Positions 42,188-51,671 are shown, counted from the first letter of the stretch. The stretch: DNA of 64,000 nucleotides from Litorivita sp050633545 (GCA_050633545.1 JBOEGS010000009.1:32126-96125); one strand, 5' to 3'. Notes: generated by a model not told the origin, from the letters alone. Program-made: numbers and translations.

Positions 42188-45100
42188 TCGGTATCGTCGA
42201 TTGGGCCGCACAGCGCGCCCGAATGGTCATCGCCTTTATCGCCCTGTCGATCCTCGTCGGGGCCTATGCCTATGCGACCTTGCCCAAAGAGGGCGAGCCG
42301 GACATCGAAATCCCCGCGCTGTTCGTGTCGGTCCCCTTCCCCGGTATTTCGGCGGCCGATTCCGAAACCGCGCTGGTCAAGGTGATGGAAACCGAACTGG
42401 CCGATCTGGACGGGCTCAAGAAAATGTCGGCCACGGCGGCGGAGAACTATGCCGGTGTGGCGCTGGAGTTCGAATTCGGCTGGGACAAAACCTCGATCAT
42501 CGCCGATGTGCGCGATGCGATGTCCACCGCCGAGGCGCAATTCCCTGACGGGGTAGAGAAATACACGATCAACGAGATCAATTTCTCCGAATTTCCGATC
42601 ATCATCGTCAATATGACCGGCGCGGTGCCCGAACGCACGATGACCAAATACGCCAAGGACCTGCAGGACCGGCTCGAGGCGCTAGAGCCGGTGCTTGAGG
42701 CCGGTATCGCGGGCAGCCGCGACGAGATGGTCGAAGTGGTGATCGATCCTTTGCGGCTCGAATCCTATAACGTCACGGCGGCCGAATTGATCAATGTCGT
42801 GCAAAACAACAACCAGTTGATCGCACCAGGCGAGGTGGAAACCGCGCAGGGCACATTCGCGGTCAAAATCCCCTCTTCCTTTGACGAGCCGCGCGACATC
42901 TATGCGTTGCCGGTGAAAACCAATGGCGACCGCGTGGTGACTTTGGGCGATCTGGCGCAAATCCGCCTGACCTTCGAAGACCGTTTGGGCGCGGCGCGTT
43001 TCAACGGCGAGACGACCGTGGCGCTGCAGGTGGTCAAGCGCAAGGGTTTCAACCTTCTGGACACCACCGCATTGGTGCGCGCCACAATCGAGGAGGCGCG
43101 CGCCGAATGGCCCGCCGAATTGCGCACCGCCGTCGAAGTGGGCACCTCCAACGACCAAAGCCGCGTCGTGGGATCGATGGTCGAGCAATTGCAAGGTTCG
43201 GTTCTGACCGCCATTGCTTTGGTGATGATCGTGGTTCTGGCGTCCTTGGGCATGCGCCCCGCGCTTTTGGTCGGCTTTGCGATCCCGACCTCGTTCCTTT
43301 TGTGCTTTGCCCTGCTGGCGATGATGGGGATCACGATTTCCAACATTGTGATGTTCGGCTTGATCCTCGCGGTGGGGATGCTGGTCGATGGCGCGATTGT
43401 GGTGGTGGAATATGCCGACAAACGCATCGATGAAGGCTCCGGCCCGATGCATGCCTATGTCGAGGCGGCGCAGCGGATGTTCTGGCCGGTGGTCAGTTCC
43501 ACCGCAACCACGCTTTGCGCGTTTTTGCCGATGCTCTTCTGGCCGGGGGTGCCGGGGCAATTCATGGGGATGTTGCCGGTCACCTTGATTTTCGTGCTCT
43601 CGGCCTCCTTGGTGGTGGCCTTGGTCTACCTGCCGGTTCTGGGCGGGGTGACGGGTCGGATGAGCCGCCTGTTCGGCAATGTCGCCGATAATTTGCGCGC
43701 CGCCGCGCCGTGGTGGCTTTGCGCAGCCTTGGTGCCGCCGTCGCTCTACCTGATCTTCATCGGGCTGATGCAATTGCTCAATCCGGCCTATTTGTTCGGC
43801 CCCGTCGGCACGGGAATTGTCTCGATTTTGCCTGGTGCGGTTTTGACCATGCTGGGCACCACAGCCTCGTCGATCACGCTGGGCGCGGCGCGTATCGAGC
43901 GCAAGGCAAAACGCGTGCGCGGGGGCCGCCGCCGCACGCCCTTTGGTTTGTTTATCAAATTCATCGCGGGCAATCCGGTCATGCCCTTGGTCACCATCGC
44001 AGCGGTGATTTTTGTCGTGATGTCGGTGATGACCTATTTCGGCGCCAACAACAAAGGCGTGGAGTTTTTCGTCGAAAGCGAGCCGGAGCAAGCCATCGTC
44101 TATGTGCGCGCCCGCGGCAACCTGTCGCTTGAACAAAAGGACGCGCTGGTGCGCCGCGCCGAAGAGGTTGTTTTGGCCCATCCCGGCGTGCTCAACGCCT
44201 TTGCCTTTGCGGGCGACGGCGGGCTCAACAACAACACCGGCGGGGCGCAGCCGCCGCTCGACACCATCGGTCAGGTGCAGCTTGAAACCATCCCGTGGGA
44301 GGACCGCGCGGGCGTTGCCGAGCTTGACGGTGATGTGGTGATCGCCGAACTGACCGAAAGCTTGTCCCAACTGCCCGGCACCAAGATCGAAATTCTGGCG
44401 CAGGCGCGCGGTCCGGCCTCGGCCAAACCCGTACATCTGCGGATCAAGGGCGACGATATGGACACGCTTTTGGCCGCCACGGCCAAGGCCCGCGAACAGT
44501 TCGAGCAAACCGCCGGCCTGACCCTCGTTGAGGATACGCTGCCCCTGCCCGGCATTGATTGGCAAATCAACGTCGATGTCGAAAAAGCCGGACGTTACGG
44601 CGCAGATGTGGTCACCGTGGGCGCGATGGTGCAACTGGTCACGCGCGGCATTTTGCTTGATACGATGCGGGTCGACAGCTCGGACGAAGAGATCGAAATT
44701 CGCGTGCGCCTGCCCCAACAGGACCGCGTTTTGTCGACCCTCGATACGCTCAAGGTGCGCACCTCGGGCGGGCTGGTGCCTTTGTCGAATTTCATCACCC
44801 GCGAGCCGGTCGCCAAATTGGCCAAGATCAACCGCGTTGATCAAACCCGCTATTTCGACGTCAAGGCGGGCGTGGCCTCCGGTTTGGTCAAGCTGATGGA
44901 CAGCGCCGAGACGCCGCAGTTGATCGCCGTGGCGCGCAGCTATGAGACACAGGCCGAAGCGCCCGCGGGGCATGATCTGGTGCAGATCGGCGGCGCGGGA
45001 GCCTATTTCGACCCGATCAGCTTTGCCGAAGGCAGCGATCTTGATCGCCTTTCGCGTTTGGCACAGGCGGGCGATGTGAACGCCGTTCCGGTGACCCCGA

Positions 45101-45927
45101 ACGAGCGGATCGAAACCCTCACCACATGGCTGCAAAGCGCCGATCTGGGCGATGGCATCGCTTATGAATGGACCGGCGATCAAGAAGACCAAGCCGAATC
45201 CGGTGCCTTTTTGATGAAGGCCTTTGCGGGCGCCTTGGGGTTGATGTTCATCATCCTGCTGGCACAGTTCAACTCGATCTATAACTCGATTCTGGTGCTT
45301 TTGGCCGTGGTTTTGTCCACGGCGGGGGTGCTGATCGGGATGCTGGTGATGGATCAAAGCTTCTCGATCATCATGACCGGCACGGGGATCGTCGCCTTGG
45401 CGGGGATCGTGGTGAACAACAACATCGTGTTGATCGACACCTACCAAGAATACAGCGCCTATATGCCCCGTATCGAGGCCGTGGTGCGCACCGCAGAGGA
45501 CCGTATCCGCCCTGTTTTGCTGACCACCATCACCACGATGGCGGGGCTTGCGCCGATGATGTTCGGCCTGTCGCTCGATTTCAGCCAAGGCGGCTATAGC
45601 ATCGACAGCCCTACCGCGCTTTGGTGGAAACAACTCGCCACGGCGGTGGTTTTCGGCCTCGGGATTGCGACGGTTCTGACCTTGGTGTTCACGCCTGCGA
45701 TGTTGTCGCTGCGCATCTGGGCGGTGACCTATGTGGGATGGATCGCGCGGGCGCTCAAGGCGCTCTCCTTGGGCCGCGCCAGCAAGGCGGCGCAAGACCT
45801 CGCCCTGTCGCGCGCGGCGCGGCGTGTCAAGGCGCCCGAGCTGATTTGGGAAATCGAACAACCGGCGATGGACGGGCCTGTAACGCCTGCGGCAAAACCC
45901 GCCTCGCGCGCCGAGGCCGCCGAATAA
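42184..45927 (+). CDS. RND efflux permease with central insertion
   Basis: A proton-driven inner-membrane efflux pump of 1247 residues, about 200 longer than AcrB. It starts with the family N-terminal helix region, has porter-domain sequence (KVMETELADLDGLKKMSATA), and a TM4-type helix MFGLILAVGMLVDGAIVVVE with the charged residues used in proton relay. Between TM6 and TM7 (about residues 505-575) there is an insertion with two extra hydrophobic stretches. A C-terminal Ala-rich tail of about 60 residues is also unusual. The substrate cannot be told. It is translationally coupled to the adaptor gene and followed by a strong terminator. Confidence 0.93.
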   Translation: MIGIVDWAAQRARMVIAFIALSILVGAYAYATLPKEGEPDIEIPALFVSVPFPGISAADSETALVKVMETELADLDGLKKMSATAAENYAGVALEFEFGWDKTSIIADVRDAMSTAEAQFPDGVEKYTINEINFSEFPIIIVNMTGAVPERTMTKYAKDLQDRLEALEPVLEAGIAGSRDEMVEVVIDPLRLESYNVTAAELINVVQNNNQLIAPGEVETAQGTFAVKIPSSFDEPRDIYALPVKTNGDRVVTLGDLAQIRLTFEDRLGAARFNGETTVALQVVKRKGFNLLDTTALVRATIEEARAEWPAELRTAVEVGTSNDQSRVVGSMVEQLQGSVLTAIALVMIVVLASLGMRPALLVGFAIPTSFLLCFALLAMMGITISNIVMFGLILAVGMLVDGAIVVVEYADKRIDEGSGPMHAYVEAAQRMFWPVVSSTATTLCAFLPMLFWPGVPGQFMGMLPVTLIFVLSASLVVALVYLPVLGGVTGRMSRLFGNVADNLRAAAPWWLCAALVPPSLYLIFIGLMQLLNPAYLFGPVGTGIVSILPGAVLTMLGTTASSITLGAARIERKAKRVRGGRRRTPFGLFIKFIAGNPVMPLVTIAAVIFVVMSVMTYFGANNKGVEFFVESEPEQAIVYVRARGNLSLEQKDALVRRAEEVVLAHPGVLNAFAFAGDGGLNNNTGGAQPPLDTIGQVQLETIPWEDRAGVAELDGDVVIAELTESLSQLPGTKIEILAQARGPASAKPVHLRIKGDDMDTLLAATAKAREQFEQTAGLTLVEDTLPLPGIDWQINVDVEKAGRYGADVVTVGAMVQLVTRGILLDTMRVDSSDEEIEIRVRLPQQDRVLSTLDTLKVRTSGGLVPLSNFITREPVAKLAKINRVDQTRYFDVKAGVASGLVKLMDSAETPQLIAVARSYETQAEAPAGHDLVQIGGAGAYFDPISFAEGSDLDRLSRLAQAGDVNAVPVTPNERIETLTTWLQSADLGDGIAYEWTGDQEDQAESGAFLMKAFAGALGLMFIILLAQFNSIYNSILVLLAVVLSTAGVLIGMLVMDQSFSIIMTGTGIVALAGIVVNNNIVLIDTYQEYSAYMPRIEAVVRTAEDRIRPVLLTTITTMAGLAPMMFGLSLDFSQGGYSIDSPTALWWKQLATAVVFGLGIATVLTLVFTPAMLSLRIWAVTYVGWIARALKALSLGRASKAAQDLALSRAARRVKAPELIWEIEQPAMDGPVTPAAKPASRAEAAE

Positions 45928-45960
45928 CGCGGCCGCTCTGCGCAAGCGCGAATACCCCCG

Positions 45961-45990
45961 CCCGCCCGCGCTCTCGCGGGCGGGTTTTTT
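45961..45990 (+). terminator. Terminator of the RND operon
   Basis: CCCGCCCGCG (45961-45970) pairs with CGCGGGCGGG (45975-45984) around a CTCT loop, followed by six T. Confidence 0.93.
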
Positions 45991-46031
45991 GCGCATAAAG
46001 GCGCCTGCGGCCAAGCAGGCTTGACTTTGGC

Positions 46032-46055
46032 GCCATGCTGCGCAAGCATCATGGC
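46032..46055. other. Nested inverted repeat upstream of the VPLPA-CTERM gene
   Basis: GCCATG (46032-46037) and CATGGC (46050-46055) flank ATGCT-GCGCA-AGCAT. A TTGACT lies 6 bp upstream. It could be an operator or an RNA hairpin about 125 bp before the next start codon. Confidence 0.35.
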
Positions 46056-46177
46056 ATCGGACGTTCGAATTATTTTAAAGACCCTGCCGCGATATTTCAG
46101 TCGGCCACTTACAAATATTCAAGACTGCGGGGCGGGTTACGTCCGGTTTTTGCACATCTATTTTCAGGAGCATACTC

Positions 46178-46864
46178 ATGACCATTAAGTCAATTTTCCT
46201 AGCGGCGACAATCGCCTGCGCGGCCAGCGCCGGCCATGCGGCCAGCGTATCGGCAACCCTCACCAATGAAGGCGCAGCCCCAGGGGCGAGCGGCACAACG
46301 ATGTTTCGCGCCGATCTCACCGGCCTTGGCCTGAGCGAGATTGCCGCCATCACGGTCACCGATTCCAACAGCGGCGTTGGCGGCTCTCCGGGGGCCTATT
46401 CGGGCTTTGATCTCGATGCGATCTTCCTTGATGTGGATGGCGATGCGACCACGGTGGGCGATCAATATTACGCCACCGGTTTCACCTTCTCGGCGGGCAC
46501 ATTGCGCGCGGGCGGCTTGGCCTCCAACACCACCGGCCCGACCAATGGATCGGCCTCGGCCAATAGCGTAGACGAAGCCTTTGCCACACTCGACACCTTT
46601 GATGCGATCTTCTTTGGCGCCGGTTCGCTGACCTTGGGCGACGGAGGCGAATTGACCGCGCTCTTCGATCCCGAAATTCTGGTCGGGCCTTCGCTCTATC
46701 TGTTTGTCGGCGAGGTCGGGCTTGGCTCGGGCGAGAGCCTCGCGGCCTCGATCACCGTGGCCGATGTGGCCCCTGCGGTGCCGCTGCCCGCGCCGGCCTT
46801 GATGCTTTTGTCGGGGCTGGGGGCCTTGGCCTTCGGCAAGCGGCGCAAAGCCAAAGCGGCCTGA
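46178..46864 (+). CDS. VPLPA-CTERM sorting-domain protein
   Basis: A 228-residue exported protein. It has a signal peptide (MTIKSIFLAATIACAASAG, cleavage near GHAA), a Gly/Thr/Asp-rich beta-type body (with FDLDAIFLDVDGD), and the C-terminal tripartite sorting signal VPLPAPALMLLSGLGALAF followed by KRRKAKAA. It is presumably processed by an exosortase-type protease encoded elsewhere. AGGAG lies 7 nt before ATG 46178. There is no similarity to the other VPLPA proteins of the window outside the signal that I can see. Confidence 0.87.
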   Translation: MTIKSIFLAATIACAASAGHAASVSATLTNEGAAPGASGTTMFRADLTGLGLSEIAAITVTDSNSGVGGSPGAYSGFDLDAIFLDVDGDATTVGDQYYATGFTFSAGTLRAGGLASNTTGPTNGSASANSVDEAFATLDTFDAIFFGAGSLTLGDGGELTALFDPEILVGPSLYLFVGEVGLGSGESLAASITVADVAPAVPLPAPALMLLSGLGALAFGKRRKAKAA

Positions 46865-46879
46865 CGCCCGTAAACTCCC

Positions 46880-46910
46880 AAGGCGGGCCTGATGAGCGGC
46901 CCGCCTTTTT
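46880..46910 (+). terminator. Terminator after the VPLPA-CTERM gene
   Basis: AAGGCGGGC (46880-46888) pairs with GCCCGCCTT (46899-46907), followed by further T. It may also serve the convergent ABC exporter gene, which ends at 46938. Confidence 0.9.
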
Positions 46911-46937
46911 ACGAAAGATACGCGCCGCGCAAAGCGC

Positions 46938-48755
46938 CTATGCCGCCTCCTCATTGGCTTGGCGTTGCCACAGCTGCCAATAGCGGCCCTGACGCGCCAG
47001 AAGCTCGGCATGTGTGCCCTGCTCGGCGATCTCTCCGGCCTCCAGCACAACGATTTCATCGGCCTCGGCAATGGTCGACAGGCGGTGCGCAATGGTGATC
47101 ACCGTGCGCCCCTGCCCCGCGCGGGCCAAGGCGCTCTGGATCTCTATCTCGGTTTGCGTGTCCAGCGCCGAAGTCGCCTCGTCCAAAAGCAAGATCGCAG
47201 GGTCTTTGAGCAAGGTGCGCGCAATGCCGACGCGCTGTTTCTCGCCGCCCGACAGCTTGAGCCCGCGCTCGCCCACTTGGGTGTCGTAGCCTTCGGGCAG
47301 GGACATCACGAAATCATGGATTTGCGCATCGCGTGCGGCGGCGACGATCTCGTCTTGTGTCGCGCCATCGCGGCCATAGGCGATGTTATAGCGGATCGTA
47401 TCGTTGAACAGCACCGTATCTTGCGGCACCACGCCGATGGCGGCGTGCAGGCTGCCTTGGGTCACCTCGCGGATGTCCTGCCCGTCGATGCGAATGGCCC
47501 CGCCAGTGACATCATAAAAGCGAAAGAGCAGCCGCCCGATGGTGGATTTGCCGCCCCCCGACGGCCCGACCAAGGCCAAGGTCTTGCCCGCTGGCACCGT
47601 GAGGGACACGCCTTTGAGGATCGGGCGCTCGGCGTCATAGGCAAAGCGCACATCCTCCAAGCTCACCGAGGCCCCGCCCACCTTGAGCGCGCCTGCGCCG
47701 TCGCGGTCGGTGACTTCGGAAGGCTGATCGAGCAGCAAGAACATATCGCCCATATCGACCAAAGCCTGCCGGATTTCGCGGTACACCGTGCCAAGGAAGT
47801 TCAACGGCATGGTGATCTGGATCATATAGGCGTTGACCATCACAAAATCGCCGACTGTGAGCGTGCCTGCCTGCACCCCCATCGCCGCCATGACCATCAC
47901 CGTGACCAATCCCGCCGTGATCAGAAGCGCCTGACCGAAGTTCAAAAACGCCAAGGACAAAGAGGTGCGCACTGCGGCCTCGGCATAGCGTTCCATCGCC
48001 CTGTCATAGCGTGCCGCCTCGCGCTCCTCGGCGCCGAAATATTTCACCGTCTCGAAATTGAGCAAGCTGTCGATCGCCTTTTGGTTGGCGTCGGTGTCTT
48101 GGTCGTTCATTTCCTTGCGCAGCGCCACGCGCCATTCGGTGACCTTGAAGGTAAAGGCGACATAGGCCGCAATCACCCCCACAACCACCACCAGATACCA
48201 TATGTCAAAAACCACCGCCAAAACGGCGGCCACCATCACAAGCTCCAAAATCAGCGGCCCGATGGAGAAGAGCAAGAAGCGCAGCAGGAATTCGACGCCC
48301 TTGACCCCGCGCTCCATGATGCGGCTCAATCCGCCGGTCTTGCGGCTGATGTGATAGCGCATCGACAGGCGGTGGATATGGGTGAAGGTTTCAAGCGCCA
48401 GCATCCGCAAGGCCCGTTGCCCGACCCGCGCGAAAATCGCATCGCGCAATTGCTGGAACCCGTTGCCCATGAGCCGCGCCATGCCGTAAGCCACCGTGAG
48501 CCCGACTGCGCCAAGGCCCAAAAGCATGCCCGCATCGGCGCTCTCGCCGCTCAAATGATCGACGGCGGATTTATAGAAGAACGGCGTGGCGACGATGATC
48601 AATTTGGCAATCACCAACATCGCCATGGCCAGCACCACGCGCTGTTTGACCCAAGGGGCCTCCTCGGGCCACAGATAGGGCATGACCCGCCGCACCGTGC
48701 GCATGGCGTTTTTCGGGGCCTCGGTGGTGGTCAATGTGGCGTGGCGTCTGCGCAT
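46938..48755 (-). CDS. Atm1-type ABC exporter (half transporter)
   Basis: A 605-residue fused permease-ATPase that works as a homodimer. The membrane domain (about 35-320) has six helices and the family stretch GVEFLLRFLLFSIGPLILEL. The ATPase has Walker A GPSGGGKST, signature LSGGEKQR and Walker B ILLLDEATSALD. The membrane-domain sequence and the N-terminal PYLWPEEAPWVKQRVV resemble bacterial Atm1/HMT1-type exporters, which move glutathione conjugates or sulfur compounds used for iron-sulfur cluster formation and metal detoxification. The exact substrate is inferred from family only. Confidence 0.9.
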   Translation of the reverse strand: MRRRHATLTTTEAPKNAMRTVRRVMPYLWPEEAPWVKQRVVLAMAMLVIAKLIIVATPFFYKSAVDHLSGESADAGMLLGLGAVGLTVAYGMARLMGNGFQQLRDAIFARVGQRALRMLALETFTHIHRLSMRYHISRKTGGLSRIMERGVKGVEFLLRFLLFSIGPLILELVMVAAVLAVVFDIWYLVVVVGVIAAYVAFTFKVTEWRVALRKEMNDQDTDANQKAIDSLLNFETVKYFGAEEREAARYDRAMERYAEAAVRTSLSLAFLNFGQALLITAGLVTVMVMAAMGVQAGTLTVGDFVMVNAYMIQITMPLNFLGTVYREIRQALVDMGDMFLLLDQPSEVTDRDGAGALKVGGASVSLEDVRFAYDAERPILKGVSLTVPAGKTLALVGPSGGGKSTIGRLLFRFYDVTGGAIRIDGQDIREVTQGSLHAAIGVVPQDTVLFNDTIRYNIAYGRDGATQDEIVAAARDAQIHDFVMSLPEGYDTQVGERGLKLSGGEKQRVGIARTLLKDPAILLLDEATSALDTQTEIEIQSALARAGQGRTVITIAHRLSTIAEADEIVVLEAGEIAEQGTHAELLARQGRYWQLWQRQANEEAA

Positions 48756-48927
48756 CTGGGATCTTTCGCAACTGGCGGGCTATGGGGCTGTGCGGGTTGA
48801 CCTGCCCCCAAAAGGCGCAAGGCACCGCTCACAGATAAGCCCCAAGGCGCGCAAAGGCCAGAGCCGCCCCATGAGATTAGCACAGCTTCGCGGCGGCGCC
48901 GCCCCCGCGGGGCCTTTTCGCGCGGCC

Positions 48928-50934
48928 TTACTCAACTGGGATGTCGAACACCTGCCCCGGATAGATGAGATCAGGATCGCGGATCTGGGCGCGGTTGGCA
49001 TTGAAAATACGCATATACTCTACGCCCTCGCCGTAGTTTTGCGACGAGATTTCCCAAAGCGTCGATCCGGGTTGAACGGTGACAACACGCAATTGCGCAG
49101 GAGCGGGCGCGGCGGCGGGAGACTCCGCAGCAGCTTGGGCTTGGACTTGGGCTTGCGCTTGGGCCGCTGTGGTCGCCGCCTCTTGCGCGGCGGCGCGCGG
49201 CGTTGCGGCCTCTTGCGCGCTGCCTTGCCCGTCCGTCGCGCGCGCCAGCGGCGCGTCTTGCACCATCGCGCCCCCCGCGTTTGCGGTGTCCTTCACCGCA
49301 TCGGCTGCCGGTTCCGCCCCGCCCGCCGTTCCAGTATCGCTCGCCGCAGTTTGCGCCGTCTGCGCCGCTGCGGGCTGATCTTGCGGCGTCTGTGCCAATG
49401 CGCTGCGCTCTTGCGCCTCGGCGCCCGCTGCGCCGGGGGCCTGCGCCGTCTCTTGCGCCCTGTGCGGTTCGGCCCGCCTTGCCGCTTCGGCGGCTTGCTG
49501 CGCGGCGCTGGCGATGCGGGCGGGGGCCTCGCGTTTGAACGGGGTTTCGACGCGGCTGATCACCGTGCCATCCGCCTCCAGATGATCCACCCGTAGCGTG
49601 TAAATCCCGCTATCAATGCCTTCGATATCCAATTGCCACGCGCCATCGTCGCCGATCTGCGCCTCGGCCACGGCGCGATTGTCGAGATAGACCCGCAGCC
49701 GCCCGCCCGCCGTGCCCTGCCCCGCAAGGCGCACGGCCCCATCGTCGCGGTAGCTGATCACATCAAGCGAGACGCCGTTTTCGGGGCGCTCGGCCGATTG
49801 CAACACGCGCAGCCCCGCCGCATCCGACATCAAGATCGCCGGAGCGGTCTCTGCGGGCGCTGCGCTTTGCTGCGGGCTTTGCTCGGGGCGGCCCTGCGCG
49901 CTCTGCTCTGCCGTTTGCGGCGCATCTTGCTCCGCGCTCGCGCCGCCGGAGTTTTCGTCTTTTGTAACAACATCCTGCGCGGTATTCTTTGCCGGGTTTT
50001 CTGCCTGTGCCACCTGCGGCTGGCGCGGCGCAACGATCACCTGCCCCGCCGAGCGCAACACCGATCCGCCGCGTTCGACCTCCAGCCCGAGCACCTGCCC
50101 CGCCGCCATATCGGCGATCTGGGCAAAGGCGACAAAGCGGCCCGAGGCATCGGCGGTCACCTCGCTCAAGACCCTGTCACCTGCCATGATGCGCAAAACC
50201 TCACCCGCGCCCGCGCGCCCCGCGATCAAGGCCGCGCCGTTCGGCTCGATCCGCACCACGTCAAAGGAAGGAAGCGCGGCAGATGCCGTGCCCTGCGCAT
50301 CGCCGGACTGCGCATCGCCGCCCTGAGCATCGCCATCCGGTGCCGAGGCCTTTGGTGCTTGATCCGGTCCCTGATTGGGCGCAGCGGCCACATCGCCTCG
50401 GGCTTGCGGCGTGGCGGATTGGCCCTGCTCTGTGCCGCCCTGCGCCGCTGCTGAGTCCGATGCGACAGATTCTGCGGCCTGCTGCGTCGCAGCGCTTTGC
50501 CCTGAGCCTTGCCCTGTATCTCGGGCGGCCTCTTGCAGCGCATCTTGCGTGGCGGATGCGGCGCTCTTTGCCGTCTTGTCCCCCAAGTTGTCTGTCGCGG
50601 CCTGCGCGGTCTCGCTTGCGCTTTGCGCCGCCGCGTCGCTTTGCGCCCCGTCGGGCGTTGCGCCGGATTGGGTGGGCGGGACGGTTTGATTGGATTGAGC
50701 GGATTGAGTGGATCGGGAGGGCGCCGATTGGTCGCTCTGCGCGCCTGTCTGTGCCCCTGTCTGTGCGCCAGTCTGTTGTGTCGGGACGGCGGCGCTGCGG
50801 CTTGCCTCGCGCGTGTCCTTCCCGAACAGCCAAAGCATCACCGCCCCCGATGCGACCACCGCCACAATCGCCAGTTTGGTGCCCTTTGAGGGCGATTGCC
50901 CGCTGCCAGAGCCGCCCTTTGATCCATCCGTCAT
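48928..50934 (-). CDS. Membrane-anchored LysM protein with low-complexity region
   Basis: A 668-residue protein. One N-terminal membrane helix (KLAIVAVVASGAVMLWLFG) is followed by about 190 residues of Gln/Ala/Ser/Thr-rich repeats (TGAQTGAQTGAQ and variants). Then come beta-rich Ig-like units (one ends GRLRVYLDNRAVAEAQIG), another Ala/Gln-rich stretch, and a C-terminal LysM domain (TVQPGSTLWEISSQNYGEGV to PGQVFDIPVE) that binds peptidoglycan. It probably tethers the inner membrane to the cell wall. The frame begins at 50967, but GGGAG before the ATG at 50934 is the better start. Confidence 0.85.
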   Translation of the reverse strand: MTDGSKGGSGSGQSPSKGTKLAIVAVVASGAVMLWLFGKDTREASRSAAVPTQQTGAQTGAQTGAQSDQSAPSRSTQSAQSNQTVPPTQSGATPDGAQSDAAAQSASETAQAATDNLGDKTAKSAASATQDALQEAARDTGQGSGQSAATQQAAESVASDSAAAQGGTEQGQSATPQARGDVAAAPNQGPDQAPKASAPDGDAQGGDAQSGDAQGTASAALPSFDVVRIEPNGAALIAGRAGAGEVLRIMAGDRVLSEVTADASGRFVAFAQIADMAAGQVLGLEVERGGSVLRSAGQVIVAPRQPQVAQAENPAKNTAQDVVTKDENSGGASAEQDAPQTAEQSAQGRPEQSPQQSAAPAETAPAILMSDAAGLRVLQSAERPENGVSLDVISYRDDGAVRLAGQGTAGGRLRVYLDNRAVAEAQIGDDGAWQLDIEGIDSGIYTLRVDHLEADGTVISRVETPFKREAPARIASAAQQAAEAARRAEPHRAQETAQAPGAAGAEAQERSALAQTPQDQPAAAQTAQTAASDTGTAGGAEPAADAVKDTANAGGAMVQDAPLARATDGQGSAQEAATPRAAAQEAATTAAQAQAQVQAQAAAESPAAAPAPAQLRVVTVQPGSTLWEISSQNYGEGVEYMRIFNANRAQIRDPDLIYPGQVFDIPVE
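50738..50777. repeat. 12-bp coding repeat in the LysM protein gene
   Basis: Three near-identical units encoding Thr-Gly-Ala-Gln on the minus strand, near the N-terminus of the low-complexity region. They are likely to vary in copy number between strains. Confidence 0.7.
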
Positions 50935-51098
50935 ATCGCCCGTCTCCCCCAAGATATTGTATTGCACCTGTTCACCGGCACCTCACTTGCGCTTTGCGCA
51001 GTTGAGCCAGCATAGCAACAAGGCTATGAGCGGTCAAAAGCCATTTGTTTTCACATCGGCGCGCACCTCGCCGCGCCCCTCGCCCAAAGGATCATGCC

Positions 51099-51671
51099 AT
51101 GTCGACAAAACCCGTCTTTTCCGTTTGCGTCTATTGCGGCTCGCGCAGCGGCGCGCGCCCCGAATATGAAATCGCCGCGACGGCGGTTGGCCAAGCTCTT
51201 GCGACCAAGGGCTGGCGGCTGGTCTATGGCGCGGGGGATGTGGGGTTGATGGGCGCGGTGGCGCGCGCCGCACAGGCCGGCGGCGGCGCGACCTTTGGCG
51301 TCATCCCGCAACATTTGGTGGATTGGGAGGTGGGAAAAACCGATTTGACCCAATATATCGTCACCGAAAACATGCATGAGCGCAAAAAGGTCATGTATAT
51401 GAATTCGGATGCGATTGTCGTCCTGCCGGGCGGGGCGGGATCGCTCGACGAGTTTTTCGAAGTCCTCACCTGGCGGCAGCTCGGCCTGCATTCAAAACCG
51501 ATTTTCCTATTGAATACCGAAGGCTATTGGACGCCCTTGATGCAGCTTGTGCAGCATGTGATCGCCGAAGGCTTCGCCGATGCCTCGCTTTTGGATTATG
51601 TCGAGGAGATGCCCGATGTCGCCGCCCTGAGCGCCGCTTTGGAGGCCCGTTCGCGGGCGATGTTGGCGTAG
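51099..51671 (+). CDS. LOG-family nucleotide 5'-monophosphate phosphoribohydrolase
   Basis: A 190-residue Rossmann-fold protein of the TIGR00730/LOG family. Members cleave the N-glycosidic bond of (cytokinin or purine) nucleotide monophosphates, releasing the base. It has the start VYCGSRSGARPEY, the GAGDVGLMG loop and the hallmark PGGAGSLDEFFEVLTWRQLG with the catalytic Glu. AAAGGA 7 nt before the ATG at 51099 sets the start; the frame is open from 51045. Its last 76 bp overlap the end of the convergent rarD gene. Confidence 0.94.
   Translation: MSTKPVFSVCVYCGSRSGARPEYEIAATAVGQALATKGWRLVYGAGDVGLMGAVARAAQAGGGATFGVIPQHLVDWEVGKTDLTQYIVTENMHERKKVMYMNSDAIVVLPGGAGSLDEFFEVLTWRQLGLHSKPIFLLNTEGYWTPLMQLVQHVIAEGFADASLLDYVEEMPDVAALSAALEARSRAMLA

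Noticed and set aside
42682..46014. Very long antisense open frame (1110 codons) opposite the RND permease
   Set aside because: Produced by GC-rich third positions of the real gene; translation is His/Gly/Arg-rich with no domain and no ribosome binding site.
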